From Mesorhizobium sp. (GTDB lineage Bacteria > Pseudomonadota > Alphaproteobacteria > Rhizobiales > Rhizobiaceae), in the NCBI GenBank assembly GCA_004020545.1, contig SAQE01000003.1, forward strand, positions 124,001-188,000: 64,000 bases of DNA, read 5' to 3'. This document shows positions 24,870-34,222 of the stretch, piece after piece. The position numbers and the translations under genes were made by a program. Each line of letters starts with the position of its first letter. The first letter of the stretch is position 1. The notes beneath the pieces were generated by a model that saw only the letters and a list, made by a program, of their open reading frames with translations, ran no database searches and was not told the DNA's origin.

Positions 24870-25225
24870 TGAAACGAAGCCAGATTATGGAAATCAAGAC
24901 GGACGACTACCGCGTGTGGACTGAGGGAAGCGATATATTTTTCGACGGTGCAATGCGGCTTGCCAGTTCCGAGGCCGGTGCGCCGATCACGGCTTTGGCG
25001 ACCAGTGTTCTTGCCTCAAATCCCGCTTCCATCACGCTCAATTTGAAGGACCTTCACTTTCTCAACTCGTCCGGTATCAACCTGCTGGCGAAATTTACCA
25101 TCGAGGTGCGCAAGCATCCCGATGTTCGACTCGTCGTGCGTGGAACGCCCGACATCCCTTGGCAATCGAAATCATTGCCGAATCTGAAGAAGCTGCATCC
25201 CGCCCTGGTGCTTTTGATGGACTGA
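24869..25225 (+). CDS. STAS-domain antagonist protein of the partner switch
   Basis: A 118-residue STAS-like protein. The phosphoacceptor loop is [16 protein letters not shown], with Ser67/Ser68 at the position phosphorylated in SpoIIAA. Its phosphorylation state should be set by the kinase upstream and the phosphatase upstream of that. The last gene of the coupled operon; the start overlaps the kinase stop, with ATG 24887 as an alternative. What it binds when unphosphorylated is unknown: candidates are the GGDEF-EAL protein, the glucan synthase or a sigma or anti-sigma factor elsewhere. No sigma factor gene is in the window. Confidence 0.8.
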   Translation: MKRSQIMEIKTDDYRVWTEGSDIFFDGAMRLASSEAGAPITALATSVLASNPASITLNLKDLHFLNSSGINLLAKFTIEVRKHPDVRLVVRGTPDIPWQSKSLPNLKKLHPALVLLMD

Positions 25226-25376
25226 CCCAGCGAGCCAATCGAAATTCGCTGGGAACAAGGCTTTGATCGAGAATCGAGACGCTTTGCCCTGGAGCCCGAT
25301 CCCAGCACAATGACCGACGCTTGCCCCGGAAAACGAGGGCTGCGCAGGGGCCGAGTCGACAGGTCTTAAGAAATAT

Positions 25377-25451
25377 TGGCTCCCCGGGCCGGATTCGAAC
25401 CAGCGACCAACCGGTTAACAGCCGGTTGCTCTACCACTGAGCTACCGGGGA
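25377..25451 (-). tRNA. tRNA-Asn (GTT)
   Basis: A 75-nt cloverleaf on the minus strand: acceptor TCCCCGG pairing with CCGGGGA, D-arm AGCTCAGTGGTAGAGC, anticodon stem CCGGCT-GTT-AACCGG with anticodon GTT, T-loop GGTTCGAATCC, discriminator G and encoded CCA. Its 3' end faces the accessory block to the left. Confidence 0.97.
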
Positions 25452-25667
25452 ACGGAGGCTCTGACGTGAGTGGCGCAGCCTATAGCAAACACCTTTCGGC
25501 TTTGCAAAGCAGCAATTCGCAATTTTTCTCCAGTTTTTTGTGCGGCCATTTGTGGCATCGTTTCGGCATGCCCACATATCAACGGCTTCACACTGGCACG
25601 GAACAAAGCGGTCGGTTGTCGCCTTTGATACCGATGGCTTCGATCGCGCGAACGGGATCTGGTTTGA

Positions 25668-25928
25668 ATGACGGCAACTGACGACGATAACGCCCCGGCG
25701 CGGAAGATCACGATCTTCGGCCGCGAATTCACCATGCCGCGCTCGCGAGGGGCGCGGATCGCGGTCGGCGTGCTGCTCATCGCCGGCGGTATCCTCGGCT
25801 TCCTGCCCGTTCTCGGTTTCTGGATGATTCCGCTGGGCTTGCTGGTCCTGTCTTACGAATTCGCGCTGGTGCGCCGCCACAGGCGGCGCTTCGTCGTCTG
25901 GTGGCAGCGCCGGCGTCGGCCGGACTGA
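25668..25928 (+). CDS. small two-helix inner-membrane protein (PGPGW-like)
   Basis: An 86-residue protein with two hydrophobic helices (about 30-46 and 50-65) joined by LPVLGFWMIPLG, then a strongly basic tail RRHRRRFVVWWQRRRRPD that should stay in the cytoplasm. It resembles the PGPGW family of putative membrane proteins. Function unknown. It sits alone between the tRNA-Asn and tRNA-Cys genes, a frequent arrangement in rhizobia. Confidence 0.75.
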   Translation: MTATDDDNAPARKITIFGREFTMPRSRGARIAVGVLLIAGGILGFLPVLGFWMIPLGLLVLSYEFALVRRHRRRFVVWWQRRRRPD

Positions 25929-26100
25929 GTGCTTGCAGAGGGGCCGGCAAGTTCCGAAAGCGCTATCGAGATCGGCCGCAAGCGATTGGCAACCACTGTC
26001 TCCGATGACGCGTGGGAAAGAGCCGCGAATGACTTGCCGGCGCTTGACGACCTTTCACCGTCAACATAATGAGTTCGCTCGGAACGCCGGGAGCATGGAA

Positions 26101-26174
26101 GGCCTCGTGGCGGAGTGGTTACGCAGAGGACTGCAAATCCTTGCACCCCGGTTCGATTCCGGGCGAGGCCTCCA
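26101..26174 (+). tRNA. tRNA-Cys (GCA)
   Basis: A 74-nt cloverleaf: acceptor GGCCTCG / CGAGGCC, anticodon GCA within GGACTGCAAATCC, T-loop GGTTCGATTCC, discriminator T and encoded CCA. Confidence 0.97.
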
Positions 26175-26300
26175 AATGCCCGGACTCCAGCGCCGTCGCG
26201 CCGGAGCGTCAGGTTCCAGTCGAATTGGCCCGCGAACTTGGCCCGAGAAATCGGATGGGCGCGGGAAGCGGATTGGCGCGGAAAGCGGGTTGGTTGGAAC

Positions 26301-26975
26301 ATGAACGCTGATTTCTCCGAACGCCGCGTGAAGATGGTCGATGGCCAGATCCGCACCACCGACGTGACCAGCGCGCCGCTCATCGAAGCCATGCTTTCCG
26401 TGCCGCGCGAAGCCTTTGTCGGCAGCGGCCAGCGCGACCTCGCCTACATCGACGAGGACATCCGCGTTTCCGAAGGCGCCAACGGCAGCGGCGCCCGCTA
26501 CCTGATGGAGCCTTCGCCGCTCGCCAAGCTTTTGCAATTGGCCGAGATCGGCGACGGCGATAGTGTGCTCGATGTCGGCTGCGGCACCGGCTATTCGGCC
26601 GCCCTGCTTTCCCGAATCGCAAAATCGGTGGTTGCATTGGAGAGCGATGCAGCGCTGGCGGAAACCGCGAAGTCGACGCTCTCGACGCTGGATTGCCAGA
26701 ATGTGACGGTGGTGATCGGGCCTTTGCCGCAAGGTCATGCCGCCAAGGCGCCCTATGACGTCATCTTCATTGACGGCAGCGTCGAGGAGGTGCCTGCGGC
26801 ATTGCTCGATCAACTCGCCGAGAACGGCCGCCTGGTTGTGGTCGAGGGGCAGGGCAACTCTGGCGTGGCCCGTCTATTTTTCAAGGCAGGGGGGGTTGTA
26901 ACCGGAAGACGTGCATTTAATGCGGCAATTAAGCCACTACCGGGCTTCGAACGTGCCCATGCGTTCGAATTTTAA
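26301..26975 (+). CDS. protein-L-isoaspartate O-methyltransferase family protein
   Basis: A 224-residue PCMT-fold methyltransferase: VDGQIRTTDVTSAPLIEAMLSVPREAFVG at the N-terminus, SAM motif I VLDVGCGTGYSAALLSRIA, DVIFIDGSVEEVP and GRLVVVEGQG. This gene is constantly found just upstream of tolC in rhizobia. It is shorter and more diverged than the second PCMT at 52941-53594, so its substrate may differ from isoaspartyl peptides. The start at 26301 is clear; upstream in-frame codons run through the tRNA-Cys gene. Confidence 0.88.
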   Translation: MNADFSERRVKMVDGQIRTTDVTSAPLIEAMLSVPREAFVGSGQRDLAYIDEDIRVSEGANGSGARYLMEPSPLAKLLQLAEIGDGDSVLDVGCGTGYSAALLSRIAKSVVALESDAALAETAKSTLSTLDCQNVTVVIGPLPQGHAAKAPYDVIFIDGSVEEVPAALLDQLAENGRLVVVEGQGNSGVARLFFKAGGVVTGRRAFNAAIKPLPGFERAHAFEF

Positions 26976-27160
26976 GCGGTTTTGCCTTGCGGCGAAGACG
27001 CTGTCATGATCGCTTGCGCTTGAACAATCGTTGCTGATTTGCTTGACCGGGGATTTTCGGGGGGCAGTCAGCGGGGGAACGATAACAACGCGGCGCGGGC
27101 TAATCCGAAAGGAGAGGCTGCGTGGCGTGGTTCCCATGCAAAACGAATGAGGGATAATAC

Positions 27161-28543
27161 GTGCCGCCCCTACACAAGACTTTTCTGACAGCCATGCTCA
27201 TTTCGGCGACAGCGCTCTCGCCGCTGGCCGCATCGGCGGAAACCATCACCGGCGCCCTCGCCAAGGCCTATCAATACAACTCCCAGCTGAATTCCGCCCG
27301 CGCCGGCGTGCGCGTCACCGATGAAGGCGTCGCCATCGCCAAGTCGGGCTGGCGGCCGACCGTCACCGGTTCCGGCAGCATCGATTATACAAACACGCAC
27401 GGGCAGGGCATCAGCAGAAGAATAACGACAGGCAGCTTCGGCGTCCAAATCAACCAGACGCTGTTCGATGGATTTCAGACCAAGAACAATGTCGCCGCCG
27501 CCGAATCGCAAGTGAGGGCTTCGGTCGAGAGCCTGCGCAACACGGAAGAGAACATCCTGTTCAACGCGGCAAGCGCCTATATGGACGTGATCCGCGATCG
27601 TCAGATCGCGGTCCTGACCGAACAGAACCTGCAGTTCCTGACCGAGCAGGCGCGCGCCGCACGGTCGCGCTTCGAAGTCGGCGAGGGTACCCGCACCGAC
27701 GTTGCCCAGGCCGATGCCTCGCGCGCCACGGCAGTGGCCCAGCTCAGCGCCGCCCGCGCGACGGCTCTTGCCAGTGCCGCTACCTATCACCAGATCGTCG
27801 GCGACGAGCCGGGTAAGCTCAAGGCGGCCGCGCCGGTTGGCAAGCTGTTGCCGGGAAGCATCGATTCGGCCTTCACCATCGCCGCCGCCGAGCATCCGGC
27901 CATCCTTGCCACCGAACATCTCGTCGACGCCGCGGCGTTTTCGGTGAAATCGGCGGAAGGCGCGCTGCTGCCGCAGGTCTCAGCTTCCGCCGGCATTTCG
28001 GACAATTACAGCCACTCCGTTCCTGAGAGTATCACAGGCACCAACGGCAGTTCGACGTCGGCCAATATTGGCGCGACGCTGACCATCCCGATCTATTCTG
28101 GCGGCCGGACCTCGGCGATCGTGCGGCAGAACAAGGAATCGCTCAGCCAGGCCCGCATCGAGGTCGACGTCAGCCGCGACCAGGTGCGCCAGGCTGTGGC
28201 CTCGGCGTGGACGCAATATACCGCTGCCCGCGAAAGCGTGGATGCCAACAGGCAGGTGATCGCCGCCGCGCAACTGGCGCTCAACGGCGTCATCGAGGAG
28301 CGCAATGTCGGCCAGCGGACCACGCTCGACGTGCTCAACGCCCAAAACGCCGTCATCACCGCCAAGATCAACCAGGCGAACTCCGAGCATGACGTCGTGG
28401 TGGCGAGCTATGCCATCCTCTCCGCTATCGGGCGGCTGTCGGTTGAGCGTCTTGGCCTGGCGGTCACTAAATACAAGCCGGAAGAGCACTACAACGCCGT
28501 CAAGGACAAGTGGATCGGGCTGCGCACGCCGGACGGCCGCTGA
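27161..28543 (+). CDS. tolC: TolC-family outer membrane channel protein
   Basis: A 460-residue outer-membrane efflux channel. A signal peptide (residues 1-26, ending ASA) is followed by two homologous OEP repeats, each with long coiled-coil helices and beta strands (ALAKAYQYNSQLNSARAGVRV...; ...GATLTIPIYSGGRTSAIVRQNKESLSQARIEVD). It partners inner-membrane transporters and HlyD adaptors; it could serve the orphan BgsB adaptor in this window. It starts with GTG at 27161, with an ATG 11 codons in. A strong terminator follows. Confidence 0.92.
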   Translation: MPPLHKTFLTAMLISATALSPLAASAETITGALAKAYQYNSQLNSARAGVRVTDEGVAIAKSGWRPTVTGSGSIDYTNTHGQGISRRITTGSFGVQINQTLFDGFQTKNNVAAAESQVRASVESLRNTEENILFNAASAYMDVIRDRQIAVLTEQNLQFLTEQARAARSRFEVGEGTRTDVAQADASRATAVAQLSAARATALASAATYHQIVGDEPGKLKAAAPVGKLLPGSIDSAFTIAAAEHPAILATEHLVDAAAFSVKSAEGALLPQVSASAGISDNYSHSVPESITGTNGSSTSANIGATLTIPIYSGGRTSAIVRQNKESLSQARIEVDVSRDQVRQAVASAWTQYTAARESVDANRQVIAAAQLALNGVIEERNVGQRTTLDVLNAQNAVITAKINQANSEHDVVVASYAILSAIGRLSVERLGLAVTKYKPEEHYNAVKDKWIGLRTPDGR

Positions 28544-28560
28544 TTCTCTTGTAAGCTTAA

Positions 28561-28600
28561 AAAAGCGCCGCGCGTCCGATGGATGCGCGGCGCTTTTGCG
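28561..28600 (+). terminator. rho-independent terminator of tolC
   Basis: A perfect 13-bp stem AAAAGCGCCGCGC / GCGCGGCGCTTTT with an 11-base loop, 17 bases after the tolC stop. The A/T ends make it work in both directions. Confidence 0.93.
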
Positions 28601-28779
28601 TTGAACAACCAGCGGCCGGCTGCTGGCGGCGGAACCAGCTAATCTGTTGAAATCCAACGTCTCCCCAGATTGGGGATTCTCGGATGACGATCGGTCGGTT
28701 ACGCTGTCGTCATTGATTCGAATTTCGGCCCGGCCGGAATGGAGATCTTGAACTGGTCACAAGGGCGGCGGATGTGACG

Positions 28780-29616
28780 ATGGCGACGGCAAGCAGCGCA
28801 CAGCGCGAACCTTCCATGGAAGAGATACTGGCTTCCATCCGAAGGATCATCGAGGACAGCGACACCGGCCGCAAGCAGCCGGCGGCTGACAGCGCCGACT
28901 TGCGCCAGGACCTCCAGCCGACGCCGGCGCCGACAGCCGAAGTCGATGCTTTCCGTTCCGAGCTGAATGCGGAATCCGCCCCGAGGAAGCCGGTGACGCT
29001 GGCCGAGGTGCAGGCCCAACTCGCGGCCTCCGATCCGGCCATCGCGCGCGCCGAGGCGCGCCCCGAGCCGGTAAAGACTGCGCCTGCGCCCACCACCTCG
29101 GGCCCCGCCACCCTGGCCCCCAACTCTTTGGCCGAAGTCGGGGCGAGGGTCGCCGCGGAACCCGACGCGCCGGCTGCCGCGGCAAGCGCGCCGCAAAGCG
29201 CCGATACCATCGTCGCCGATTGGCGGCGCGAGATCGCCGCCGTTGGCGGAAGTTCCGTCAAGGCCAAGGTGGCCGCGCGCCCGGCGGAAGCGGCGCCCGA
29301 AGTCGAACTCGACGAGGAGGATCTTGCCGCGCCAACTGTCGAAACCGCGGCGCCGGGCAAGGTTTCGACGCTATCGTCCGCCGACTTGCCGCCGGCGCGG
29401 CCGGCGATCCTCTCCGAGCATGCGGGCCGGCAGGTCGCGGCGGCGTTCGGCGAGCTTTCCGATGCCTTCGCCAGCCGCAGCAAGAAGACCTTCGACGAGA
29501 TGGCCGAGGAGATGCTGCGGCCGATGCTGCAGGACTGGCTGGACAACAACCTGCCGACGCTGGTCGAGCGGCTGGTGCGCGAGGAAATCGAGCGCGTGGC
29601 GCGTGGCGCTCAGTGA
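28780..29616 (+). CDS. popZ: PopZ/DUF2497 polar organising protein
   Basis: A 278-residue protein with the three-part plan of PopZ: a short N-terminal helix REPSMEEILASIRRIIED that binds client proteins, a long Pro/Ala/Glu-rich disordered spacer (about 35-215), and a C-terminal helical oligomerisation domain FDEMAEEMLRPMLQDWLDNNLPTLVERLVREEIERVARG. In alphaproteobacteria it forms a polar microdomain; in Rhizobiales it marks the growing pole. It lies between tolC and valS as in related genomes. Start at ATG 28780; a GTG two codons earlier is possible. Confidence 0.9.
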   Translation: MATASSAQREPSMEEILASIRRIIEDSDTGRKQPAADSADLRQDLQPTPAPTAEVDAFRSELNAESAPRKPVTLAEVQAQLAASDPAIARAEARPEPVKTAPAPTTSGPATLAPNSLAEVGARVAAEPDAPAAAASAPQSADTIVADWRREIAAVGGSSVKAKVAARPAEAAPEVELDEEDLAAPTVETAAPGKVSTLSSADLPPARPAILSEHAGRQVAAAFGELSDAFASRSKKTFDEMAEEMLRPMLQDWLDNNLPTLVERLVREEIERVARGAQ

Positions 29617-29833
29617 TTTCATCCGCGCGTTCCAGGTAAAATGCGCAGCCGTCGGGCGGCGCTTTCGTTTCCGGAAAATGCGGCCGCGGGATCGTTGGCG
29701 ATGATGCATGGGATTGCCGCCGATCGCGGCCAGCCTATCTGGGCGAGACGGACTATCCTTCTCGCGGTTGACTCGGCCAAGAGCTTCCGATTTACACCGG
29801 ACGCTTGTTCCCGACAGCTCGGACCATTCCTCC

Positions 29834-32617
29834 ATGCTTGATAAAACCTACGACGCCAAGACCGTCGAGCCGAAGATCGCCAAAATCTGGGAAGACGCTG
29901 ACGCGTTTCGCGCCGGCGCCGGCGCGGAAGAAGGGGCGGAAGCCTTCACCATCGTCATCCCGCCGCCGAACGTCACCGGCTCGCTGCATATGGGGCATGC
30001 GCTCAACAACACGCTGCAGGACATCCTGGTGCGCTTCGAACGCATGCGCGGCAAGAACGTGCTGTGGCAGCCCGGCATGGACCATGCCGGCATCGCCACG
30101 CAGATGGTGGTCGAACGCCAGCTCATGGAAAGGCAGATCCATCGCCGCGACCTGACGCGCGAGGAGTTCATCGAAAAGGTCTGGGAGTGGAAGGGCGAAT
30201 CCGGCGGCGCGATCTTCAACCAATTGAAGCGGCTCGGCGCCTCGGCCGACTGGAGCCGGGAGCGCTTCACCATGGACGAGGGCCTGTCCAAGGCGGTGCT
30301 GGAGGTCTTCGTCACGCTCTACAAGGAAGGGCTGATCTACAAGGACAAGCGCCTTGTGAACTGGGATCCGAAGCTGTTGACCGCCATTTCCGACCTCGAG
30401 GTCGAGCAGCACGAGGTCAACGGCAATCTCTGGCATTTTCGCTATCCGGTCGAAGGTCTGGCGTTCGACCCGGAGAATCCGAAGACATTCATCACGGTCG
30501 CCACAACGCGTCCCGAAACCATGCTCGGCGACACCGCGGTGGCCGTGCACCCCGACGACGAACGGTTCCGTAACCTGGTCGGCAAGAACGTTATCCTGCC
30601 GATCGTCGGCCGCAGGATACCGGTGGTGGCGGATGAGTATTCGGACCCGGAAAAGGGCTCCGGCGCGGTCAAGATCACGCCGGCGCACGACTTCAACGAC
30701 TTCGAGGTCGGCAAGCGCCACAAGCTGCCGGCGATCAACATCCTGACCGTCGAGGCCGCCGTCAAGCTCAAGGACAATGAGGACTTCCTCGCCGGTCTCG
30801 AGGTGACGCCGGAGCGCCAGGCGGTGTGGGACGAACTCGACGGACTCGACCGCTTCGCCGCGCGCAAGAAGATCGTCGAGCTGATGGAAGCCGGCGGTTT
30901 CCTCGACAAGGTCGAGCCGCACCGCCACACGGTGCCGCATGGCGACCGCGGCGGCGTGCCGATCGAGCCGTTCCTCACCGAACAATGGTACGCGAACGCG
31001 GCCGAACTGGCGAAGCCCGCGATCGCCTCGGTGCGCGAAGGCCGCACCAAGATCATCCCGAGCAGTTGGGACAAGACCTATTTCCAGTGGATGGAAAATA
31101 TCGAGCCGTGGTGCATCTCGCGCCAGCTCTGGTGGGGACACCAGATACCGGCCTGGTACGGGCCTGACGGGCATGTCTTCGTCGAGAAGACGGAGGAAGA
31201 GGCGCTGGCCGCGGCGATCGAATATTATCTGGCGCTCGAAGGCCCGTGGAAGGCCTGGGTCGAGGACAGACTGGAGAATTTCAAGCCGGGCGAGATCCTG
31301 ACCCGCGACGAGGACGTTCTCGATACCTGGTTCTCCTCGGCGCTGTGGCCGTTCTCGACGCTTGGCTGGCCCGACGAGACGCCGGAGCTGAAGACCTACT
31401 ATCCAACCGACGTGCTGGTAACGGGATTCGATCTCATCTTCTTCTGGGTCGCCCGCATGATGATGATGGGCCTGCATTTCATGGAGAAGGAGCCGTTTCA
31501 TACCGTCTACATGCACGCGCTGGTGCGCGACAAGAACGGCGCCAAGATGTCGAAGTCGAAAGGCAACGTCATCGACCCGCTCGACCTGATCGATGAGTAC
31601 GGCGCCGACGCGCTGCGTTTCACCTTGACCGTAATGGCGGCGCAGGGACGCGACGTGAAGCTCGACCCGGCGCGCATCGCCGGCTACCGCAATTTCGGCA
31701 CCAAGCTCTGGAACGCGACGCGCTTTGCCGAGATGAACGAGGTCGCCAGGAACGACGATTTCTGGCTGAACGATGCCAAGCTCGCAGTCAACCGCTGGAT
31801 CCTGACGGAGCTGACGCGGGCGGCGCGCGCGATCACCGAGGGCATTACCACCTACCGTTTCAACGAGGCGGCGGGCGCTGCCTACCGTTTCGTCTGGAAC
31901 CTGTTCTGCGACTGGTATCTGGAACTGTTGAAGCCGGTATTCATGGGTACGGACGAAGCCGCCAAGGCGGAGAGCCGTGCCTGCGTCGCCTTCGTACTGG
32001 ACGAAATCTACAAGCTCTTGCATCCGATGATGCCGTTCATGACCGAGGAGCTCTGGGCGCAGACGGCGGGCGAGGGCAAGGAGCGCGCCTCGCTGCTTTG
32101 CCACGCCGCCTGGCCCTCGCCCGATTTCGAGGATGACGACGCGGCCGCCGACATCAACTGGCTGGTCGACCTTGTCTCCGGCATCCGTTCGGTGCGCTCG
32201 GAAATGAATGTGCCGCCGGCGGCGATCGCGCCGCTGATGGTGATCGGCGCCAACACGCTCACGCAGGAAAGGCTGGAGCGCCACGCCCAGGCGATCAAGC
32301 GCCTGGCGCGTGTCGGCGACATCGCGCTGGTCGATGCGCCGCCGAAAGGCTCGGCCCAGATCGTCCTCAACGAGGCGACGATCTCTCTGCCACTCGGCAG
32401 CCTGATCGATCTTACGGCCGAAGCCGCGCGGCTTCAGAAGGAACTGGCCAAGGTGACCGAGGAGATTGCCCGCCTGCACAAGAAGCTGTCGAACGAGAAG
32501 TTCGTCGCCAACGCGCCGGAAGAGGTGGTCGAGGCCGAGCGCGAAAAGCTCGCCGAATATCGCGAGGCGCAGGAGAAGTTTTCGGTCGCTCTGACCAGGG
32601 TTCGTGACGCGGGCTGA
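29834..32617 (+). CDS. valS: valyl-tRNA synthetase
   Basis: A 927-residue class I synthetase. The HIGH motif appears as PPPNVTGSLHMGHALNNT, the KMSKS motif as NGAKMSKSKGNVIDP, the editing domain (CP1) lies between them with TTRPETMLGDTAVAVHP, and a C-terminal coiled coil (LQKELAKVTEEIARLHKKLSNEKFVANAPEEVV) closes it. Start at ATG 29834, where homology begins (MLDKTYDAKTVEPKIAKIWE). Attaches valine to tRNA-Val. Followed by a hairpin terminator. Confidence 0.97.
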   Translation: MLDKTYDAKTVEPKIAKIWEDADAFRAGAGAEEGAEAFTIVIPPPNVTGSLHMGHALNNTLQDILVRFERMRGKNVLWQPGMDHAGIATQMVVERQLMERQIHRRDLTREEFIEKVWEWKGESGGAIFNQLKRLGASADWSRERFTMDEGLSKAVLEVFVTLYKEGLIYKDKRLVNWDPKLLTAISDLEVEQHEVNGNLWHFRYPVEGLAFDPENPKTFITVATTRPETMLGDTAVAVHPDDERFRNLVGKNVILPIVGRRIPVVADEYSDPEKGSGAVKITPAHDFNDFEVGKRHKLPAINILTVEAAVKLKDNEDFLAGLEVTPERQAVWDELDGLDRFAARKKIVELMEAGGFLDKVEPHRHTVPHGDRGGVPIEPFLTEQWYANAAELAKPAIASVREGRTKIIPSSWDKTYFQWMENIEPWCISRQLWWGHQIPAWYGPDGHVFVEKTEEEALAAAIEYYLALEGPWKAWVEDRLENFKPGEILTRDEDVLDTWFSSALWPFSTLGWPDETPELKTYYPTDVLVTGFDLIFFWVARMMMMGLHFMEKEPFHTVYMHALVRDKNGAKMSKSKGNVIDPLDLIDEYGADALRFTLTVMAAQGRDVKLDPARIAGYRNFGTKLWNATRFAEMNEVARNDDFWLNDAKLAVNRWILTELTRAARAITEGITTYRFNEAAGAAYRFVWNLFCDWYLELLKPVFMGTDEAAKAESRACVAFVLDEIYKLLHPMMPFMTEELWAQTAGEGKERASLLCHAAWPSPDFEDDDAAADINWLVDLVSGIRSVRSEMNVPPAAIAPLMVIGANTLTQERLERHAQAIKRLARVGDIALVDAPPKGSAQIVLNEATISLPLGSLIDLTAEAARLQKELAKVTEEIARLHKKLSNEKFVANAPEEVVEAEREKLAEYREAQEKFSVALTRVRDAG

Positions 32618-32716
32618 GAGAAGATTCGCTGCCACGGGAGGGCCGCTTTCCGAAGCGTCATCTGCCTGCGAAATAGGCATGCCGTTGCGTTAATTTTGAC
32701 GTAAACGGAAACTTTA

Positions 32717-32755
32717 GGCCCTATTGTTGCCATAATGTAACAATGGGGCCTTTTT
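32717..32755 (+). terminator. rho-independent terminator of valS
   Basis: A 12-bp stem GGCCCTATTGTT / AACAATGGGGCC (one G-T wobble) with a 10-base loop followed by TTTTT, about 100 bases after the valS stop. Confidence 0.85.
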
Positions 32756-32975
32756 CCCCAAAAATGGCCTGTTTTTGGGCTGTATTGAAAGGTTTTTGCA
32801 GCTTTTTTCTGCCAATCGATACCTATTGGCCGCGATTGGGCTTGATTTCGGGGCCGGGTACGATGGCGAAAATGCGAACTGTCAAGGGTGTACATGTACA
32901 GCCCCTGAATTCGTGGTTGCGCCGTTAACCCGAATTGGTTCTAGCTTGATCCCGCGTATTTCGGGGAGGGAATCC
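32756..32975 (+). promoter_or_regulatory. leader region upstream of the FadL-type gene
   Basis: No gene is visible. The stretch is AT-richer than its surroundings and should hold the promoter of the outer-membrane protein gene, which has GGGGAGGG six to seven bases before its ATG. No operator is recognised. Confidence 0.35.
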
Positions 32976-34205
32976 ATGAACTTTTTGCGTCTTAAAGCGC
33001 TGCTGGGGGCAGGGTGCTTTTCGCTGGCTCTGATCGGATCGGCGATGCATCCCGCGCATGCCGGCGGCCTGGAGCGCGGCGGCTATGATATCGACCTTCT
33101 GTTCGATGCGTCGCCGTTCGCAACTGAAGCCGAAGCGACCTACGTGATGCCGGATCGCAAGTACAAGAATGCGCGCGGTCCGGGAGGAGCGGACCTCGGC
33201 TTTGGCACCACCGCTGACGGTGCCGAGGGTTATTGGGTGCCGCGCATCGGCGCCAAGGCCCAGATCGTCCAGGGCGTCGACTGTATGGTCGATTACTCAC
33301 AGCCTTGGGGCGCGCATACGGCGCCCGGCGTATGGAACGGCGCGTTTTCGAACATGGAAACCGACATCAAGAGCGACAACTACGCGGCAACTTGCTCCTA
33401 CAAGATGGATGCGGGCAAAGGGCAGCTTCGCTTCATCGGCGGCGTCTTCTACCAGAAGGTCTACGGCTTCAAGGAAGACTTGGTGTCACCGCTGTTCCCG
33501 AATTTCTCCGGCACCGGCCGTGTCGACCTGACGAGCAACGGCTGGGGCTGGCGCGCCGGCATCGCCTATGAAATCCCCGACATCGCGCTGCGCGCGAGCC
33601 TCGTCTACAATTCGAAGGTCAAGCTCGACAACATCTCGGGCACGTTGGACTTGACGAATGTTTTGATGGGTACGATCCCGATCTACGGCTCCACGCAGTA
33701 CATGCCGGATGTGGTGGAATTGAAATTGCAGTCGGGCGTCGCACCGGGCTGGCTCGCCTTCGGTTCGATCAAGTGGGTCAACTGGAGCGTGCTGCAGAGT
33801 GTGCCGATCTGCCCTGTGGGTGTTCCCGCCGCGCTTTGCTTCACGAATTCTCCGGCAGAGGTAACCTCGCTCGACCTGATGTATCGCGACGGCTGGACAG
33901 TTTCAGGTGGCATCGGCCACAAGTTCAACGATCAGTGGAGCGCCGCCGGTCAGCTTTCCTGGGATCGCGGCACCTCGCATGGTTATGGTGCCCAGACCGA
34001 CACCTGGACGCTGGGCGGCGGTGTCGCCTACACGCCGAAGCCGAATATCGAGGTTCGCTTGGCCGGTGCGATCGGCGTGATGACCAGCGGCCATTCAGGG
34101 ATATTGATTGGCGAGAACGGCAAAGTCGTTGGGGGGGATGCCAGCTATGACTTCGGCAACGATCTGGTCACTGCGATCTCGGGCGGCGTGAAGATCAAGT
34201 TCTAA
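32976..34205 (+). CDS. FadL/OMPP1/TodX-family outer-membrane transport protein
   Basis: A 409-residue outer-membrane beta-barrel. A signal peptide ends at HAGG or AHA (residues 1-28). The mature part begins GLERGGYDIDLLFDASPFATEAEATYVMP and goes on with alternating amphipathic strands (WGWRAGIAYEIPDIALRASLVY, VVELKLQSGVAPGWLAFGSIKWVNW, TWTLGGGVAYTPKPNIEVRLAGAIG) ending in the C-terminal Phe typical of outer-membrane proteins (KIKF). Such proteins let long-chain fatty acids or other hydrophobic compounds pass. An extended reading frame upstream to 32775 lacks signal-peptide logic and is rejected. Confidence 0.9.
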   Translation: MNFLRLKALLGAGCFSLALIGSAMHPAHAGGLERGGYDIDLLFDASPFATEAEATYVMPDRKYKNARGPGGADLGFGTTADGAEGYWVPRIGAKAQIVQGVDCMVDYSQPWGAHTAPGVWNGAFSNMETDIKSDNYAATCSYKMDAGKGQLRFIGGVFYQKVYGFKEDLVSPLFPNFSGTGRVDLTSNGWGWRAGIAYEIPDIALRASLVYNSKVKLDNISGTLDLTNVLMGTIPIYGSTQYMPDVVELKLQSGVAPGWLAFGSIKWVNWSVLQSVPICPVGVPAALCFTNSPAEVTSLDLMYRDGWTVSGGIGHKFNDQWSAAGQLSWDRGTSHGYGAQTDTWTLGGGVAYTPKPNIEVRLAGAIGVMTSGHSGILIGENGKVVGGDASYDFGNDLVTAISGGVKIKF

Positions 34206-34222
34206 GGTTCCGCAAATTCGAA

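Noticed and set aside
26115..26300. N-terminal extension of the isoaspartyl methyltransferase-like gene
   Set aside because: It would be translated from within the tRNA-Cys gene; the ATG at 26301 matches the start of homology.
29792..32680. 962-codon open frame antisense to valS
   Set aside because: Shadow of a strongly codon-biased gene; the sense strand has all ValRS motifs.
32775..32975. N-terminal extension of the FadL-type protein
   Set aside because: Homology and the signal peptide begin at 32976, with a strong ribosome binding site just before.
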